64,000 nt of DNA from Saccharopolyspora hirsuta (GTDB lineage: Bacteria > Actinomycetota > Actinomycetes > Mycobacteriales > Pseudonocardiaceae), in NCBI RefSeq assembly GCF_008630535.1, contig NZ_VWPH01000003.1, positions 248,001 through 312,000 of the forward strand. The letters run 5' to 3'. This document shows positions 8,494-16,244 of the stretch, piece by piece. The first letter of the stretch is position 1. Each line of letters begins with the position of its first letter. The notes beneath the pieces are model-generated. The model did not search any database, was not told where the DNA came from, and saw nothing but the letters and a program-made list of their open reading frames with translations. The position numbers and the translations under genes are program-made.

Positions 8494-8901
8494 TCACCTC
8501 TCGACCATGTCGAGGAAATCCCGCTCGTGCCGCTCCGCCCGGCGGGTGCAGAAGTACCCGATCAGCACGAAGAACGGGTAGATCAGAACGCCGAGCAGCA
8601 GCCACGGCAACCGGATCCCGAGCACCTCGACGTCGCCGGCCGACGGCACCGCCCAGAACAGCACCGGGAAGCCGAACAGCACCGCCACCACGACGCCCGT
8701 CAGCAGCAGGGCGGTGCGCAGCTGCGCCTTCACCAGGCTGGTGACCAGCACCTCGCCGACGCTGTTCTGCTCCTCCAGCTCCATCATGGTGCGGGCGACC
8801 TGGCGGGTCCGGCGGCGGTCGGCGAGCACCACGCGCTTGCGGCGCGGCCGGGGCGCGGCCTCACCGAGCCGTCCGCGGACGTCGAAGCCCTCGGGGCTCA
8901 T
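8494..8901 (-). CDS. Small two-helix membrane protein upstream of SSS symporter
   Basis: The 135-aa product begins with a basic, soluble stretch (RPRRKRVVLADRRRTRQVART) and then has two strong membrane segments, TALLLTGVVVAVLFGFPVLF and LPWLLLGVLIYPFFVLIGYF, ending in a charged tail. Length and layout resemble the DUF485/DUF4212-type small subunits that accompany sodium symporters, although I cannot match it to either domain with certainty. It sits 16 bases after the LytTR regulator gene and 44 before the symporter gene, all on the same strand, which indicates an operon. Its likely role is as an accessory subunit of the transporter. Confidence 0.7.
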   Translation of the reverse strand: MSPEGFDVRGRLGEAAPRPRRKRVVLADRRRTRQVARTMMELEEQNSVGEVLVTSLVKAQLRTALLLTGVVVAVLFGFPVLFWAVPSAGDVEVLGIRLPWLLLGVLIYPFFVLIGYFCTRRAERHERDFLDMVER

Positions 8902-8917
8902 CGGGCCGAACCGCGGA

Positions 8918-9748
8918 TCACTGCTGCCCCCAGTTCTGCCGCGGCGCCCGGACCAGGCGGTCCTTGAGCTCGCGGGTGTGCCGCCTGCTGACCGGGAGTT
9001 CCTTGGGCTGTCCGCCGCCGAGCACCACCGAGTACCCGGACGAGGACATCCGCAGCTCGGTGACCAGCGACAACGACACCAGGAAGGAGCGGTGGATGCG
9101 CAGGAAACCGGCCTCGGCCCAGCGCTCCTCCAGCTGCGCCAAGGGGATTCGCACCAGGTGCGAGCCGTCGGTGGTGTGCAGCCGGGCGTAGTCGCCCTGC
9201 GCCTCGACCCACCGCACGTCCTTGCGCGGGATCATCCGGGTGGTGCCGGCCAGCTCGACCGGGATCACCTCTTCGTCGTCCTGCGCCGGGGCTTCCAGCG
9301 CGCGGGGCCCCTTGGCCGCCTGCTGCTTGTTCTTCTCGATCGTGCGCAGCGCGCGGTCGATCCGCTCCGCGTTCGCCGGTTTCATGATGTAGTCCAGCGC
9401 GCCGACCTCGAAGGCCTCGAGGGCGTTCTCCTCGTGCCCGGTGATGAACACCAGGGCAGGCGGGTTGCGGAACGCGGTGAGCACCCGCGCCAGCTCCATC
9501 CCGCTGAGCCCCGGCATCGACACGTCCGCGAACACCGCGTCCACAATGGACTCGTCCGGGTCGCGCTGGCCGAACAGGTCGGGGTCGTCGCTGCGGAGCA
9601 GGCGCAGCGCCTCGGCGGCGTCGAAGGCCGTCAGCACCCGCCCGACCCTCGGGTTGTTGCCGAGCAGGTACTTCATCTCGTCCAGCCCGGCCATCTCGTC
9701 GTCAACGGCCAGAACGACGAGTCCCGCGGGGTTCTCTCGTGTACTCAC
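8918..9748 (-). CDS. LytTR-family DNA-binding response regulator
   Basis: The protein has an N-terminal receiver domain (VVLAVDDEMAGLDEMKYLL, phosphoacceptor Asp in VFADVSMPGLSGMEL, switch Thr in VFITGHEENAL, Lys in DYIMKPAN), an alanine- and lysine-rich linker, and a C-terminal LytTR domain (GTTRMIPRKDVRWVEAQGDY through FLRIHRSFLVSLSLVTEL). LytTR proteins bind DNA through a beta-sheet domain and usually pair with LytS/YehU-type kinases. Such a kinase lies two genes upstream. I start it at GTG 9748 (VSTRENPAG); an ATG at 9802 would add 18 unconserved residues. Its probable targets include the downstream symporter genes. Confidence 0.9.
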   Translation of the reverse strand: MSTRENPAGLVVLAVDDEMAGLDEMKYLLGNNPRVGRVLTAFDAAEALRLLRSDDPDLFGQRDPDESIVDAVFADVSMPGLSGMELARVLTAFRNPPALVFITGHEENALEAFEVGALDYIMKPANAERIDRALRTIEKNKQQAAKGPRALEAPAQDDEEVIPVELAGTTRMIPRKDVRWVEAQGDYARLHTTDGSHLVRIPLAQLEERWAEAGFLRIHRSFLVSLSLVTELRMSSSGYSVVLGGGQPKELPVSRRHTRELKDRLVRAPRQNWGQQ

Positions 9749-9994
9749 TGCACGCCATATCCTGCCGTCGAATCCCACTCGCCCCCGAGCGAGTCCAGTC
9801 ACGCCTTGCCAACAAAGCTAATTGCTAACGGAGCGCGGCGGTCTTCAGGGGGCTTACCACGAAAATCCCCCCTCGGCGCAACGGTTCTTCGCCCGTTCAG
9901 CCCAACAGCTGCCGCCGAACGAGTGACGGCCTCAATGCGGCCGTCGACGCAGCGCAACCGCCTTGATCACGGTCCGCACACCGGAACCGAAAAC

Positions 9995-10022
9995 GACCGC
10001 AGTCTCAGTTGAAACTGCGGTC
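9995..10022. repeat. Imperfect 28-bp palindrome, family A' (GACCGCAGT...ACTGCGGTC)
   Basis: GACCGCAGT (9995-10003) pairs with ACTGCGGTC (10014-10022), and the interior CTCAGTTGAA continues the symmetry with two mismatches. It lies 40 bases after the stop of the minus-strand S49 peptidase gene and may act as its terminator. Copies with the same GCAGTTTCA core occur at 32646-32667 and 51577-51600. Confidence 0.65.
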
Positions 10023-10062
10023 GATCACGTTCCGAAATCACACTTCCACCTGGAACCTCTCT

Positions 10063-10968
10063 TCAGAGCCCGAAGCGGTTCCACATCGCGCGGTGCTCCA
10101 GGGCCTCCACAGTGGACAGGACCGCGTCCGCCGGGGAGCCGCCGAGGCGGATCGACGAGGACATGCCGAGGCGCGCCAACAGCGGCTTCCGCTGCTCGAC
10201 GGTGTGCAGGTGGGCGTCCGGGAACTTCTCCTTCACGATCTCCCGCAGCGAGCCGACGCCGTCCACCAGGCCGAGCTCCGCCGCCTTCGCCCCGGTCCAC
10301 ACCTCGCCGGAGAACAGGTCGTCGTCGGTGCCGTTGAGCTTGCTGCCGCGCCGCTTGCGCACCCAGTCCCGGAACTGCTCGTGCAGCTCGCCCTGCAGGC
10401 CGCGCAGCCACTCGACGTCCTCCTCCTTCTCCGGGAAGAACGGGTCCAGCCGCACCTTGTGCTCGCCCGCGGTATGCACCCGGCGCTCCACGCCGAGCTT
10501 CTCCATCAGCCCGGTGAGCCCGAAGCTCGCGCTGACCACCCCGACCGACCCCACGATCGACGTCGGGTGCGCGTAGATCTCGTCGGCCGCGCAGGCCAGC
10601 CAGTACCCGCCGGACGCCGCGACGTCCTCGCAGTAGGCCAGCACTGGCACGTCCTTCTCCGCGGCCAGCTCGCGGATCCGGTCCGCGACCAGCGCGGACT
10701 GGGTCGGCGCGCCACCCGGCGAGTTGACCGACAGCACCACACCGCTGAGCCGGTCGTGGCCGAACGCGCGGGTCAGCGCGGCCTCCGCGGTCTGGGTCGA
10801 GATCGTCGGCCTGCTCATCGGCGAGGGCGTCGAGGTGATGACGCCGTGCAGCTTCACGACCGCCACCACCGGTCCGCGCTCCGCTCGCTCGGCGAGCTTG
10901 CCCGGCAGCTTCGCGGACAACTTGCCGGACAACAGGTCGGTGAACTTCTGCGGCGCCTTCTCGGTCAT
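10063..10968 (-). CDS. S49 family (SppA-like) serine peptidase
   Basis: A 301-aa protein of the short SppA class. It shows the ClpP/crotonase-like core: VVAVVKLHGVIT at the start, VVLSVNSPGGAPTQSALVAD in the oxyanion region, AASGGYWLACAADEIYA with the expected nucleophilic Ser, and the GSVGVVSASFG loop. A Lys in GEHKVRLDPFFPEKEED fits the catalytic lysine position. Unlike classical SppA there is no clear N-terminal membrane helix, so it is probably cytoplasmic or peripherally bound. The family cleaves leftover signal peptides. The gene follows the LytS kinase gene (10978) with a 9-base gap, so it is co-transcribed with a signalling gene; the functional reason is unclear. Confidence 0.85.
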   Translation of the reverse strand: MTEKAPQKFTDLLSGKLSAKLPGKLAERAERGPVVAVVKLHGVITSTPSPMSRPTISTQTAEAALTRAFGHDRLSGVVLSVNSPGGAPTQSALVADRIRELAAEKDVPVLAYCEDVAASGGYWLACAADEIYAHPTSIVGSVGVVSASFGLTGLMEKLGVERRVHTAGEHKVRLDPFFPEKEEDVEWLRGLQGELHEQFRDWVRKRRGSKLNGTDDDLFSGEVWTGAKAAELGLVDGVGSLREIVKEKFPDAHLHTVEQRKPLLARLGMSSSIRLGGSPADAVLSTVEALEHRAMWNRFGL

Positions 10969-10977
10969 ACCCCGACG

Positions 10978-12231
10978 TTACCGGCTCACCGCGGGCCCGG
11001 CCGCCAACCCGATGCCCGATTCGTCGAAGGCCGGCGGCGGCACCGGCCGCACGCCCGGGGCGAACTTCGGCACCCGCATGATGACCTTCATGCCCGCGTT
11101 CTGCTCGGTCTCCACGACCAAGCCGTAGTCGTTGCCGAAGGTGGCCCGCATCCGGTTGTTGATGTTGCCCAGGCCGACGTGCGCGCCGGTCAGGTGCGCG
11201 TTGGCCAGCTCCGCGTCGAGGCGCTCCGGGTCCATCCCGATGCCGTCGTCGTCCACGCTGATCAGCGCCTCGGTCCCGTTGTCCTCGGCGGTCACCGACA
11301 CGGTGCCGCCGCCCGGCTTGTTCGCCAGGCCGTGCCGGACCGCGTTCTCCACCAGCGGTTGCAGCGCCAGGAACGGCACCACCACCGGCAGCACCTCCGG
11401 CGCGATCTTGAGCTGCACCTTCAGCCGGTCCGGGCCGAACCGGGCGCTCTCCAGGGTCAGGTAGCGGTCGATGTTGCGGATCTCGTCGGCCAGCGTGGTG
11501 TAGAGGCCGCTGGTGCGGAACGAGTAGCGGGTGAAGTCGGCGAACTCCTGCAGCAGGTCCCGCGCGTGCTCCGGGTCGGTGCGGATCAGCGAGCCGATGG
11601 TGTTCAGCGCGTTGTAGATGAAGTGCGGCGAGATCTGCGCCCGCAGCGCGCGGACCTCGGCCTGCGCCAGCCGCTCCTTGGACTCCTGCAGCTCGGCGAG
11701 CTCCAGCTGGGTCGAGACGTGGTTGGCGACCTCGGCAGCCGCCCGCAGCAGGCGCTTGCGGTCGCCGCCGGAGATCACCGCCAGCGCACCGCGGGTCTCG
11801 TCCTCCACCTCCAGCGGCACCACGACGGCGTGCCGCATCGGGCACGGCCGGTGCTCGCAGGTCACGTCGCCGTGGTCGAGGAACTCGCGCTTGCCGGTGC
11901 GCAGCACCTGCTCGATCTTGGTGCGCAGGTCGGCGTAGTGGTGGTTCGCCTCGCCGTCCCAGCTCAGCAGCGTCCCGTCCGCGTCGACGATGCCGACCGC
12001 GACGCAGGCCAGCAGCTCCCGCAGGTGCGGCGCGGCCTTGTCCGCCGAGGCAGGCGTCAGGCCGGCGCGCAGGTGCGGAGCCGCGCTGGTCACGCGGTGC
12101 AACGCCGCCAGCGTCGCGTCCTCCACCGAGGTGCTCACCCGACGCGCCCGGCACAGCAGGACGAACATGCCGAGCACGGCGAGGGCCGCGAGCGTGGTCA
12201 GCACCGTCCGCTCAGTCAACAACTCCGCCAC
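10978..12231 (-). CDS. LytS/YehU-type sensor histidine kinase
   Basis: An N-terminal membrane helix (TVLTTLAALAVLGMFVLLC) is followed by a GAF-like sensor region of about 150 residues containing TCEHRPCPMRHAVVVPLE, then the His_kinase motif QISPHFIYNALNTIGSLI with the phosphorylated His, and an HATPase domain (PLVENAVRHGLANKPGGG, DDDGIGMDPERL, GLGNINNRM). This architecture is that of kinases paired with LytTR regulators, and such a regulator lies at 8918-9748. I chose GTG 12231; the open frame extends to ATG 12345, and neither start has a convincing ribosome site, so the N-terminus is uncertain. The small-molecule signal is unknown, but downstream symporters suggest an organic acid. Confidence 0.85.
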   Translation of the reverse strand: MAELLTERTVLTTLAALAVLGMFVLLCRARRVSTSVEDATLAALHRVTSAAPHLRAGLTPASADKAAPHLRELLACVAVGIVDADGTLLSWDGEANHHYADLRTKIEQVLRTGKREFLDHGDVTCEHRPCPMRHAVVVPLEVEDETRGALAVISGGDRKRLLRAAAEVANHVSTQLELAELQESKERLAQAEVRALRAQISPHFIYNALNTIGSLIRTDPEHARDLLQEFADFTRYSFRTSGLYTTLADEIRNIDRYLTLESARFGPDRLKVQLKIAPEVLPVVVPFLALQPLVENAVRHGLANKPGGGTVSVTAEDNGTEALISVDDDGIGMDPERLDAELANAHLTGAHVGLGNINNRMRATFGNDYGLVVETEQNAGMKVIMRVPKFAPGVRPVPPPAFDESGIGLAAGPAVSR

Positions 12232-12360
12232 AACATCAATCTGCCCGACGCGCACACCAGGAATCAAGACAGCTACGCTCAGTGCACGCTTTCCATCGGT
12301 AAGCGGTACCTTACTCTTCCGTTCAGCGGTATGGACCGGCTCCACCAGCGGCTATTCGGC

Positions 12361-12399
12361 TGTGCACAACCGCCGAATTCATCCACAACCTGTGGACAA
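12361..12399. other. Cluster of DnaA-box-like 9-mers
   Basis: TGTGCACAA (12361-12369), a partial match at CATCCACAA, and TGTGGACAA (12391-12399) match TTGTGCACA and TTGTCCACA read on the minus strand. All lie in the short gap between the Fpg/Nei gene and the LytS kinase gene. A second cluster is at 29489-29592. Confidence 0.5.
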
Positions 12400-13251
12400 C
12401 TACTTCAGCAGCCGGGAGAGCCGTCGGTCCGCCAGCGGTTTGCCCCCGGTCTGGCAGGTGGGGCAGTACTGCATCGACCGGTCCGCGTAGGACACCTCCC
12501 GGACCAGGTCGCCGCACACCGGGCACGGCAGCCCGGTCCGCCCGTGCACCCGCAGCCCGGAACGCTTCTCGGCCTTCAACCGCGCGGCGTCCTGCTTCAG
12601 CGAGCGCTGCACCGCGTCCTGCAGGATCTCCTGCGTGCTCGCGTGCAACCGGGCCACCGCGTCGGCGTCGAGCTTGCCCGCGGTGGCGAACGGCGAGAGC
12701 TTCGCGGCGTGCAGGATCTCGTCGGAGTAGGCGTTGCCGATCCCGGCCAGCGCGGACTGATCCGTGAGCAGCGTCTTGATCCGCTCGGTGCGCCCGGACA
12801 GGATCGCGGCCAAGCCGTCGACGTCCAGGCCCAGCGCGTCCGGCCCGAGCTTCGCGATGCCCGGCACCTCGGCCGGATCGGCGACCACCCACACCGCCAG
12901 CTTCTTCTGGGTCCCGGCCTCGGTCAGGTCGAACCCGACGCCGCCCAGGTGCACCCGCAGCGCGATCGGCCCCCGGCCGGGCTTCGGCGGGGTCGGCGAC
13001 AGCTCGTCCGACCAGCGCAACCACCCGGCCCGCGCCAGGTGGCAGACCAGGTGCAGGCCGTCGCAGTCCAGGTCCAGGTACTTGCCGCGCCGCGACGCCG
13101 CGGTGACGGTGCGGCCGTGCAGCTCGGTCCACGGCGGGCTCGCCGTCTTCAGCACGCTCATCGACGCGACGTCGACCCGGGCGACGACCCGGCCCACGGC
13201 GTTGTCGCGCAGGTGCTGGGCCAACGCTTCGACCTCAGGGAGTTCCGGCAC
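12400..13251 (-). CDS. Fpg/Nei family DNA glycosylase
   Basis: Starting at GTG 13251, the 283-aa protein begins PELPEVEALAQHL, which places the catalytic Pro and Glu directly after the processed Met, as in Fpg/Nei. RRGKYL carries the beta-elimination lysine region, and AGIGNAYSDEILHAAKLSP matches the H2TH helix region. The C-terminus holds a C4 zinc finger, CPVCGDLVREVS then YCPTCQTGG. The enzymes excise oxidised bases and nick the abasic site. An upstream in-frame ATG (13311) would put 20 residues before the catalytic Pro and is therefore rejected. It is not certain whether the substrate is FapyG/8-oxoG (Fpg) or pyrimidine lesions (Nei). Confidence 0.9.
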   Translation of the reverse strand: MPELPEVEALAQHLRDNAVGRVVARVDVASMSVLKTASPPWTELHGRTVTAASRRGKYLDLDCDGLHLVCHLARAGWLRWSDELSPTPPKPGRGPIALRVHLGGVGFDLTEAGTQKKLAVWVVADPAEVPGIAKLGPDALGLDVDGLAAILSGRTERIKTLLTDQSALAGIGNAYSDEILHAAKLSPFATAGKLDADAVARLHASTQEILQDAVQRSLKQDAARLKAEKRSGLRVHGRTGLPCPVCGDLVREVSYADRSMQYCPTCQTGGKPLADRRLSRLLK

Positions 13252-13273
13252 GGCCCCAGTGTGCGATGTCCGC

Positions 13274-13309
13274 GAGCGTTTTGGGGCGCCATGACACCCC
13301 GAAGCGCTC
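13274..13309. terminator. Hairpin after the DUF983-like gene
   Basis: GAGCGTTTTGGGG (13274-13286) faces CCCCGAAGCGCTC (13297-13309) with two mismatched pairs and a 10-base loop. It lies 12 bases beyond the stop of the minus-strand gene at 13322 and just before the start of the Fpg/Nei gene. The GAGCG...GGGG arms recall the family B repeat. Confidence 0.5.
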
Positions 13310-13321
13310 ACCGAGCCGAGA

Positions 13322-13759
13322 TCACTCCACCGGCTGGAGGCTGCCGTTCATGTCCGGCTCGGCGTAGAGCTCGATGTGGCGGGCCACCTCCGAGACCTCC
13401 TTGCGGACGTCGTAGAAGCCGCGGACCACGCCGACCCAGGTCTCCGGCGGATTCTCCTCGTGGTCGCCCGGGGTGGCCGCGGTGACCGTCCACGGCCGGT
13501 GCAGCACCCAGCGGACCGGGAAGAACAGCACCGCCACGATCAGCAGCAGGATCAGCCACGGCGGCACGTACACCTCGTCGGGCGTCCAGACCGCGAACAT
13601 CACAACCAGGAACAGCAGCACCGCGCCCATCACCACGGCGGGCCCGGCACCTCCGTTGACGTCGTGCTCGAACTCCTCCGCCGCGATCGGGTTGGACCAC
13701 TCCAGGTTCGCCTTGATGGTCCACTCGCGGCCGTCGGAGCCCCGCACCACCCGGTTCAT
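13322..13759 (-). CDS. Two-helix membrane protein, DUF983-like
   Basis: ATG 13759 (MNRVVRGSDGREW) is preceded by GGAGGCGACG, a strong ribosome site, and gives 145 aa. The N-terminal 45 residues are soluble (TIKANLEWSNPIAAEEFEHD), followed by two membrane segments, PAVVMGAVLLFLVVMFAVW and PPWLILLLIVAVLFFPVRW, and a soluble C-terminus (VGVVRGFYDVRKEVSEVARH). The layout is that of the actinobacterial DUF983-type proteins found near fpg and sigma factor genes. Its role is unknown. The gene is transcribed leftward toward the glycosylase gene, with a hairpin between them. Confidence 0.6.
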   Translation of the reverse strand: MNRVVRGSDGREWTIKANLEWSNPIAAEEFEHDVNGGAGPAVVMGAVLLFLVVMFAVWTPDEVYVPPWLILLLIVAVLFFPVRWVLHRPWTVTAATPGDHEENPPETWVGVVRGFYDVRKEVSEVARHIELYAEPDMNGSLQPVE

Positions 13760-13931
13760 CGTCGCCTCCCCGCCCACCCGGGCTGGTCGCCTCACCAACA
13801 TCGCTTCGCCACTCGAACCCCGGCGCTAACCGAGCGTGAAGCAACGGTACCGCGCGCGTCATGGGCCCGACGGGTGATAGTCGTCCCCGAACGGGCCCAT
13901 TGTCGATCATGTCCGGCACCCCGGCCAACCC

Positions 13932-14528
13932 TCAGGCCCGGCGCAAGCACCTCGCCCGCCCGACCGGCAGGTCCGACGCCTGGTGATACGCCTCACGCAA
14001 CCCGCGCCGGGCCCGGTGCGCGAGCACCGCCGTGGCGTTCGGCGTCAGCCCCAGCTGGCGAGCGATGCTGGACGGCCGGTGCCCCTCCACCTCGGTGCGC
14101 CACAACACCTCGCGCCACCGCGCTGGCAACCGCAGGAACGCCCGGGCCAGCAGCTCGCGCTCCGCCTGCGCCACCTGGTGATCGCCCTGCCGGGGCACGT
14201 GCTCACCCAGCTCGTCGGAGGTCATCGGTTCGTCCCGCCGCGCGGCCGCCCACTCCGCCAGCACCCGCCGGACCGCCGTGAACAAGTACGTGCGGACCGC
14301 GTCCCGAGGCCCGCGGCCGGACCGGACCGCGCGCAGCACGCGCAAGAACACCTCGGCCACCACGTCGTCGACGTCGATCCCCGACCGCTGCATGCTCAAC
14401 GCGAAGCGCCGCACCATCGGCGCGTGCCTGCGGTACAGCTCCCCGAAAGCGGAATCGTCGCCGTCCCGCAACCGCGCCAGCAGCACCGCGTCGTCCGACG
14501 ACCGCACCGCACCCTCGCTCGACCCCAA
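13932..14528 (-). CDS. ECF-type RNA polymerase sigma factor
   Basis: A 198-aa sigma factor. Region 2 is visible as DDAVLLARLRDGDDSAFGELYRRHAPMVRRFAL, with DVDDVVAEVFLRVLRAVRSG at the core and promoter -10 recognition helices. Region 4 is LPARWREVLWRTEVEGHRPSSIARQLGLTPNATAVLAHRARRGLREAY, the helix-turn-helix that reads the -35 element. The protein ends RARCLRRA without a zinc-binding anti-sigma domain, so any anti-sigma factor must be separate; none is adjacent. The target regulon cannot be deduced. It diverges from the PPOX gene. Confidence 0.9.
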   Translation of the reverse strand: MGSSEGAVRSSDDAVLLARLRDGDDSAFGELYRRHAPMVRRFALSMQRSGIDVDDVVAEVFLRVLRAVRSGRGPRDAVRTYLFTAVRRVLAEWAAARRDEPMTSDELGEHVPRQGDHQVAQAERELLARAFLRLPARWREVLWRTEVEGHRPSSIARQLGLTPNATAVLAHRARRGLREAYHQASDLPVGRARCLRRA

Positions 14529-14627
14529 CGTTCCTCCCCCAGCCGAGCCGACCGGCGAAACCCCTCAGCCGCCGGTCGGAATCGCTACCGTGGACGTCCC
14601 GGATCACGGCGGCACCAGGAGGTCGCG

Positions 14628-15038
14628 ATGGATCTCGACGAAGCACGCGAAGCGATCGGCCACCAGCACCGCGCTGTGCTCAGCACGCTGCGAGCCGACG
14701 GAACCCCCCAGATGACGCCGGTGCTGGCCACCGCGGACAGCGCCGGGCACATCACCGTCAGCACTGTCGCTGGCTCCGCCAAAGTCCGCAACCTGCGCCG
14801 CCACCCACACGCGTGGCTCTGCGTCCTGCCCGACGAGTTCTTCGGCCGCTGGATCCAGCTCGACGGCGACGTGGAGATCGTGGAGCTCCCCGACGCCCTG
14901 CCGCTGCTGGAGGAGTACTACCGGAGCATCTCCGGCGAACACCCGGACTGGGCGGCATATCGCCAGGCCATGCGGGCCGAGAACCGCGTGCTGCTGCGCA
15001 TCACCCCCACCCGCGCGACCGCCCCGCCCACCCGATGA
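14628..15038 (+). CDS. PPOX class (F420/FMN) split-barrel oxidoreductase
   Basis: ATG 14628 follows an AGGAGG ribosome site and opens a 136-aa single-domain protein. The sequence DLDEAREAIGHQHRAVLSTLRADGTPQMTPV is the typical first two strands of the pyridoxamine 5'-phosphate oxidase-like split barrel, in the subgroup that often uses F420 in actinobacteria. KVRNLRRHPHAWLCVLPDEFFGRWIQLDGDVEIVE follows the expected pattern. The substrate is unknown. A much longer open frame upstream merely overlaps the sigma factor gene on the other strand. It ends shortly before the tRNA gene. Confidence 0.85.
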   Translation: MDLDEAREAIGHQHRAVLSTLRADGTPQMTPVLATADSAGHITVSTVAGSAKVRNLRRHPHAWLCVLPDEFFGRWIQLDGDVEIVELPDALPLLEEYYRSISGEHPDWAAYRQAMRAENRVLLRITPTRATAPPTR

Positions 15039-15110
15039 GGACCCCCCGGTGAACGGCCCGCGAAGCATGGGCTAAAGTAGTCACCAACAGCCCACCGGGG
15101 CGATGAAGAT

Positions 15111-15183
15111 GCGGATGTAGCGCAGCTGGTAGCGCATCACCTTGCCAAGGTGAGGGTCGCGGGTTCGAGTCCCGTCATCCGCT
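15111..15183 (+). tRNA. tRNA-Gly(GCC)
   Basis: A complete cloverleaf can be drawn. Acceptor arms GCGGATG (15111-15117) and CATCCGC (15176-15182) pair fully and the discriminator is T. The D arm is GCGC...GCGC, the anticodon stem is TCACC/GGTGA with loop TTGCCAA giving anticodon GCC, and the T arm is GCGGG-TTCGAGT-CCCGT. CCA is not encoded. It should read GGC, the dominant glycine codon in such a GC-rich genome. Confidence 0.97.
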
Positions 15184-15191
15184 CGGAGCTG

Positions 15192-15229
15192 GGAGCCGTG
15201 TGCCACGCTTTCGCGTTGGCCTCGGCTCC
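15192..15229 (+). terminator. Hairpin after tRNA-Gly
   Basis: GGAGCCG (15192-15198) pairs with CGGCTCC (15223-15229); inside, GCCACGC and GCGTTGGC extend the stem around a TTTC loop with one bulge. It lies 9 bases after the tRNA and is followed by TTCGCCATTTCTTT, so it probably terminates the tRNA transcript. Confidence 0.6.
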
Positions 15230-15241
15230 TTCGCCATTTCT

Positions 15242-15263
15242 TTGGGGGGTTCGAACCCCCCAA
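15242..15263. repeat. 22-bp perfect palindrome
   Basis: TTGGGGGGTTC and its reverse complement GAACCCCCCAA abut exactly. The centre GGTTCGAACC resembles a tRNA T-loop sequence and lies only 59 bases after the tRNA. I see no gene between it and the coding start at 15592. Confidence 0.7.
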
Positions 15264-15591
15264 GCCCCCCACGGGGCGGGGGTTGCTTCTCGAGTGCTCC
15301 TTGCGATGGGTGGCGTACCCGACCTGGGTTGCCGACCAGCACCATCAGGACCGCCTTCGCATCTAGTGCCTTCGCACCTGTGGCGGCTTCTCATGCGGTC
15401 CCTCGCATCGGTGGGTTCGCTGGGGTGGGTTCTGGGTTGGCACTTTTGGGTTGGTGGGGTTTTGGTTGTTGTTTGGCGGGGTCGCTCGATGTTGGGAACT
15501 TCTTTGGCTTTTGGGTTTTGCGGGGTGCGGTAGTTATCTGGGTGTGATCTTCTCTGGGGGTCTTGTTCTCGTTCTCCTTGGAGGGTTTTTC
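15264..15591 (+). other. Gene-free G+T-rich leader region
   Basis: No credible gene is seen. From about 15390 to 15590 the plus strand is strongly enriched in G and T (for example GGGTTGGCACTTTTGGG, then TTGGTGGGGTTTTGG), unlike neighbouring DNA. It ends in the GGAGGG ribosome site of the small secreted protein. Short frames here have no coding character. Confidence 0.5.
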
Positions 15592-15948
15592 ATGCGTCGG
15601 GTTGTTGTTGGTGTGCTGGCCGTCGGGGCTCTCGGGATCTTGGGCAGCGGGGTTGCCAATGCCGTCGGGGAGCAGCAGGACCAGCCGGGTTCGCAGTCCT
15701 GGGGCTGGCAGACCACCAACCAGGAGGTCCAGCGCTGGCAGGGCGGGTGGGGCAGCTTCACCACCTCCAGCACCACCACTTCTTCCACCCAGTCCAGCAC
15801 GACCGGCACTTCCGCGCGGTCCGGCGACTTCGGGCACGGCGGGCAGGGCGGGCACGCGCAGGGCGGGTCGTCCCACAGCGTCGTCGAAGGCGACGGTTGG
15901 GCGCAGAGCTACGCCCAGGGCGAGAGCGCTCAGGGCTCCAACGGCTGA
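15592..15948 (+). CDS. Small secreted Ser/Thr/Gly/Gln-rich protein
   Basis: ATG 15592 lies 8 bases after GGAGGG and encodes 118 aa. Residues 1-24 form a classical signal peptide (MRRVVVGVLAVGALGILGSG then VANA, with cleavage likely after ANA). The mature part is low complexity: QDQPGSQSWGWQTTNQEVQRW, a Ser/Thr run (TTSSTTTSSTQSSTTG), then Gly/His/Gln-rich sequence. No cysteines or known domains are seen. It resembles the small hydrophilic secreted proteins of mycelial actinobacteria, but no function can be assigned. Longer frames upstream are ruled out by the signal peptide and ribosome site. Confidence 0.7.
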   Translation: MRRVVVGVLAVGALGILGSGVANAVGEQQDQPGSQSWGWQTTNQEVQRWQGGWGSFTTSSTTTSSTQSSTTGTSARSGDFGHGGQGGHAQGGSSHSVVEGDGWAQSYAQGESAQGSNG

Positions 15949-15959
15949 GCCTGCGATTC

Positions 15960-15995
15960 AAGTGCCGCGCTCGATTCGTGCCGGGCGCGGCACTT
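15960..15995. terminator. Hairpin after the secreted protein gene
   Basis: AAGTGCCGCGC (15960-15970) pairs perfectly with GCGCGGCACTT (15985-15995) around a 14-base loop. It starts 11 bases after the stop codon. The remaining bases to 16244 contain no gene that I can support and should hold the promoter of the next gene. Confidence 0.7.
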
Positions 15996-16244
15996 CGCAC
16001 GTCCGCGCGGGAATCGTCATCCCCAGGTCTCGCAAATCGACGATCTTGAAATGGCTCGTCCCGAATAGTTCTGCGCACGCGAAGGAAATTCGAGCGACGA
16101 AATGGTTCGAATGATTGTCGTGAGCGTTGATGGCCGGTGGGGCGACCATCGCCGCTCACGACCTCAACTCCGCCGACCGGCTCCGGACGGCGGGCTCGGC
16201 CGATAGGCTCCCCCGGCGAAGAACGAGCCGCGGGGAGGAGCTGC

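Noticed and set aside
10009..13485. Plus-strand open frame of 1158 codons.
   Set aside because: It is antisense to the S49 peptidase, LytS kinase and Fpg/Nei genes, has Arg/His/Gln-rich composition typical of the wrong frame in high-GC DNA, and no known motifs.
15111..15263. tRNA-Gly as integration site of a mobile element.
   Set aside because: The tRNA is intact and no integrase gene or repeat of its 3' end is found nearby.
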